Of a stretch of 64,000 nucleotides of DNA, positions 62,807 through 64,000 are shown piece after piece (the first letter of the stretch is position 1; every line of letters begins with the position of its first letter). The stretch comes from Paenibacillus aestuarii (GTDB lineage Bacteria > Bacillota > Bacilli > Paenibacillales > NBRC-103111): the NCBI RefSeq assembly GCF_027789125.1, contig NZ_JAQFVF010000002.1, positions 62,001 to 126,000 on the forward strand, in the 5' to 3' direction. The notes below the pieces were generated by a model. The model saw nothing but the letters and a program-made list of their open reading frames with translations, made no database searches and was not told where the DNA came from. The translations under genes were made by a program, and so were the position numbers.

Positions 62807-63057
62807 TATCTCGTATGTCCGCCTGGAACAAGGCGAAGCTTGCTGCTGTTTTTGACCGCCCGCTGTGGTGTGTAGGAGGGGCTAGTTCCAGTCCCATCCA
62901 GAACTTCAATGTGTTCAATGAGCTCGATGGGGATGAGAACATTGTTGACCTTTATAAGTTGAAAGGCCGGATAATAATTAGATATAACTCCCTTGATGTC
63001 ATCTTTGCCGCAGCGGATCGATACGGTTTGTTTACAACAAATGAGCATATTGAACAT
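62806..63057 (-). CDS. Small hypothetical protein
   Basis: 83 residues. GAGAGGTG at about 63065-63072 sits 7 bases before the ATG, which favours this strand over an opposite open frame of 93 codons. The core (SIRCGKDDIKGVISNYYPAFQLIKVNNVLIPIELIEHIEVLD) reads as alternating short beta strands, as in small Sm-like or similar barrels; the tail is basic and polar. I recognise no family. It lies between phnE and phnD, both of which converge on this region. Confidence 0.65.
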   Translation of the reverse strand: MFNMLICCKQTVSIRCGKDDIKGVISNYYPAFQLIKVNNVLIPIELIEHIEVLDGTGTSPSYTPQRAVKNSSKLRLVPGGHTR

Positions 63058-63192
63058 TTATTTTCACCTCTCAGTATATACGACAAGCCCAAGTAAACGT
63101 TTGTCATGCCTTTGTAAAAAAAATTACGGCCTAACGGACGTGCCATATCCATAGTATGCATGAGGGTAGGTGAAAAGACTGGTTACTGCATA

Positions 63193-63240
63193 TAAAAAAT
63201 GCCTTCGCATAGAAGGTGAAGTCCATGCGGAGGCATTGGT
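63193..63240 (-). terminator. Terminator of phnD
   Basis: On the minus strand AATGCCTCCGCAT pairs with ATGCGAAGGCATT and is followed by T residues, just after the phnD stop. Confidence 0.85.
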
Positions 63241-63259
63241 TTATTAAGCAGGCAATGGT

Positions 63260-64000
63260 TTATTTCAAGCCCATTTCTTTGTTCACGCTGCGGACGATGT
63301 CGAATTTGGAATCGTCAGTAGCAACGTAACCTTTGTGGGAGTATACGTCAAAAATAATTTTTTGGCCTTCTGGATCGTTGCCAATCGCGATGAAAGCGTC
63401 TTGCAGTTTCTTTTTGAAAGCTGCATCCATATCGGAACGAACAGCGATTGTATCGTTAGGAATTTTATCGGAGAAGGCAAGTACACGAGTTTGCTTAAAT
63501 ACATCTGGATAGTCTTTAGTCATGTTGGCACGAATGTCCTGGAACACGCCTACTGCGTCAACTTGACCGTTCAGCAAAGCGATGATCGCTTTGTCATGGC
63601 CTTGGAATTGAACGCCTGTTACGTCTTTTACAGGGTCAACGCCAGCTTTTTTCAGCACATAACCTGGGTAAACGTAACCTGCAGCGGAAGTAACACCTTG
63701 CCAGCCGATTTTCTTGCCTTTCAGATCAGCAACGGACTTGATTGGAGAATCAGCTTTAACAACCAGCATAGATTTGTAGAAGTCAACAAGATCTTTTGTC
63801 GGTTGACCTGTAGCATCGTCTACACCGAAGCGTGTAGCTTGAACCAGAAGGTCAGCAGCTTTACGAGTGTCGTGAGCAACTACGTAGTTACTTGGAGGTA
63901 GGAAGCCAACGTCTACTTGTTTGGAAGCCATTGCTTCAATAACCGTATTGTAGTCTGTGGAAACCGACACTTTAACCGGAATACCCAGTTTGTCGCCCAG
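63260..64000 (-). CDS. phnD: Phosphonate/phosphite ABC transporter substrate-binding protein (partial)
   Basis: The last 246 residues of a PhnD-type binding protein; the start, including the lipoprotein signal, lies beyond the right edge of the window. The frame is open to base 64000 (LGDKLGIPVKV). Family segments are TDYNTVIEAMASKQVDVGFLPPSNYV, VVKADSPIKSVADLKGKKIGW and VTGVQFQGHDKAIIALLNGQVDA. It converges on phnC-phnE, so the transporter is encoded on two transcripts. Codon use is more A/T-biased than in phnCE, which fits high expression of a binding protein. Confidence 0.93.
   Translation of the reverse strand: MGDKLGIPVKVSVSTDYNTVIEAMASKQVDVGFLPPSNYVVAHDTRKAADLLVQATRFGVDDATGQPTKDLVDFYKSMLVVKADSPIKSVADLKGKKIGWQGVTSAAGYVYPGYVLKKAGVDPVKDVTGVQFQGHDKAIIALLNGQVDAVGVFQDIRANMTKDYPDVFKQTRVLAFSDKIPNDTIAVRSDMDAAFKKKLQDAFIAIGNDPEGQKIIFDVYSHKGYVATDDSKFDIVRSVNKEMGLK

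Noticed and set aside
62815..63096. A 93-codon plus-strand frame opposite the small gene at 62806
   Set aside because: It begins inside the shared terminator region without a box, while the opposite strand has GAGAGGTG well placed before ATG.
1..64000. rRNA, tRNA, insertion sequences, prophage or CRISPR arrays
   Set aside because: I looked for these and saw none: no transposase or integrase motifs, no tRNA-like cloverleaf and no regularly spaced direct repeats.

Overview
The window looks like a piece of a Paenibacillus-type chromosome (Bacillota, endospore-forming, medium G+C). The evidence is AGGAGG-type ribosome binding sites with many TTG/GTG starts, a two-subunit glycine dehydrogenase (GcvPA/GcvPB), a SigI/RsgI pair, a gamma-type small acid-soluble spore protein, CotF-like coat proteins, sporulation-type PAS kinases, LytS/LytT signalling, cre-like sites and low-GC-type riboswitches (glycine, c-di-AMP, preQ1). 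I see no rRNA, tRNA, CRISPR array, transposase or prophage.

Layout. 0-5 kb: a small CPVC protein, a LytTR regulator divergent from a membrane sensor with no kinase half, an XRE regulator, and sigI-rsgI behind a SigI-like promoter. 5-9.5 kb: aldo/keto reductase, leucyl aminopeptidase, a membrane protein and a Gfo/Idh oxidoreductase. 9.5-15 kb: gcvT-gcvPA-gcvPB on the minus strand behind a tandem glycine riboswitch, with gcvH and a sulfite-oxidase-like molybdoenzyme divergent. 15-18 kb: small membrane proteins and a CDF transporter broken by a 5-bp tandem duplication. 18-24.6 kb: luciferase-like monooxygenase, LytS/LytT, then DUF485-acetate symporter with a cre-like site. 24.7-30 kb: a membrane histidine kinase divergent from a FIST-PAS-GGDEF-EAL protein. 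30-34 kb: a LysM-CAP protein under a c-di-AMP riboswitch and a persulfide-handling fusion enzyme with its CstR repressor and twin operators. 34-38 kb: an OmpR-type regulator and a hybrid kinase with HPt. 38.5-42.2 kb: YoaE-like molybdoenzyme, then small spore genes and a 51-bp-period repeat. 42.2-42.9 kb: queF with a preQ1 riboswitch. 43-49 kb: LysR regulator and a GntP permease-hydroxybutyrate dehydrogenase-ScoAB-thiolase operon. 49-54.8 kb: soluble PAS kinase, GH116 glycosidase and AraC regulator. 54.8-56.7 kb: thyA, dfrA, YciI. 56.8-59 kb: YcnI-type copper protein with a NarL-type two-component pair. 59-64 kb: nickel/cobalt permease, phnC and a double-length phnE, a small protein, and a convergent partial phnD.

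How it works together. The region is dense in sensing (eight histidine kinases or response-regulator loci) and small-carbon metabolism. The hydroxybutyrate operon should turn 3-hydroxybutyrate into two acetyl-CoA, and the acetate symporter feeds the same pool; both carry near-consensus cre sites, as do the GH116 gene and the PAS kinase, which suggests shared CcpA control. The persulfide locus is a self-contained sensor-plus-enzyme module. No wholly unknown system is evident. The least explained items are the kinase-less sensor paired with a LytTR regulator, the CDF frameshift, the persulfide fusion enzyme, the 51-bp repeat, the leader upstream of the YoaE gene and the inverted repeats before the metal permease and phnC.
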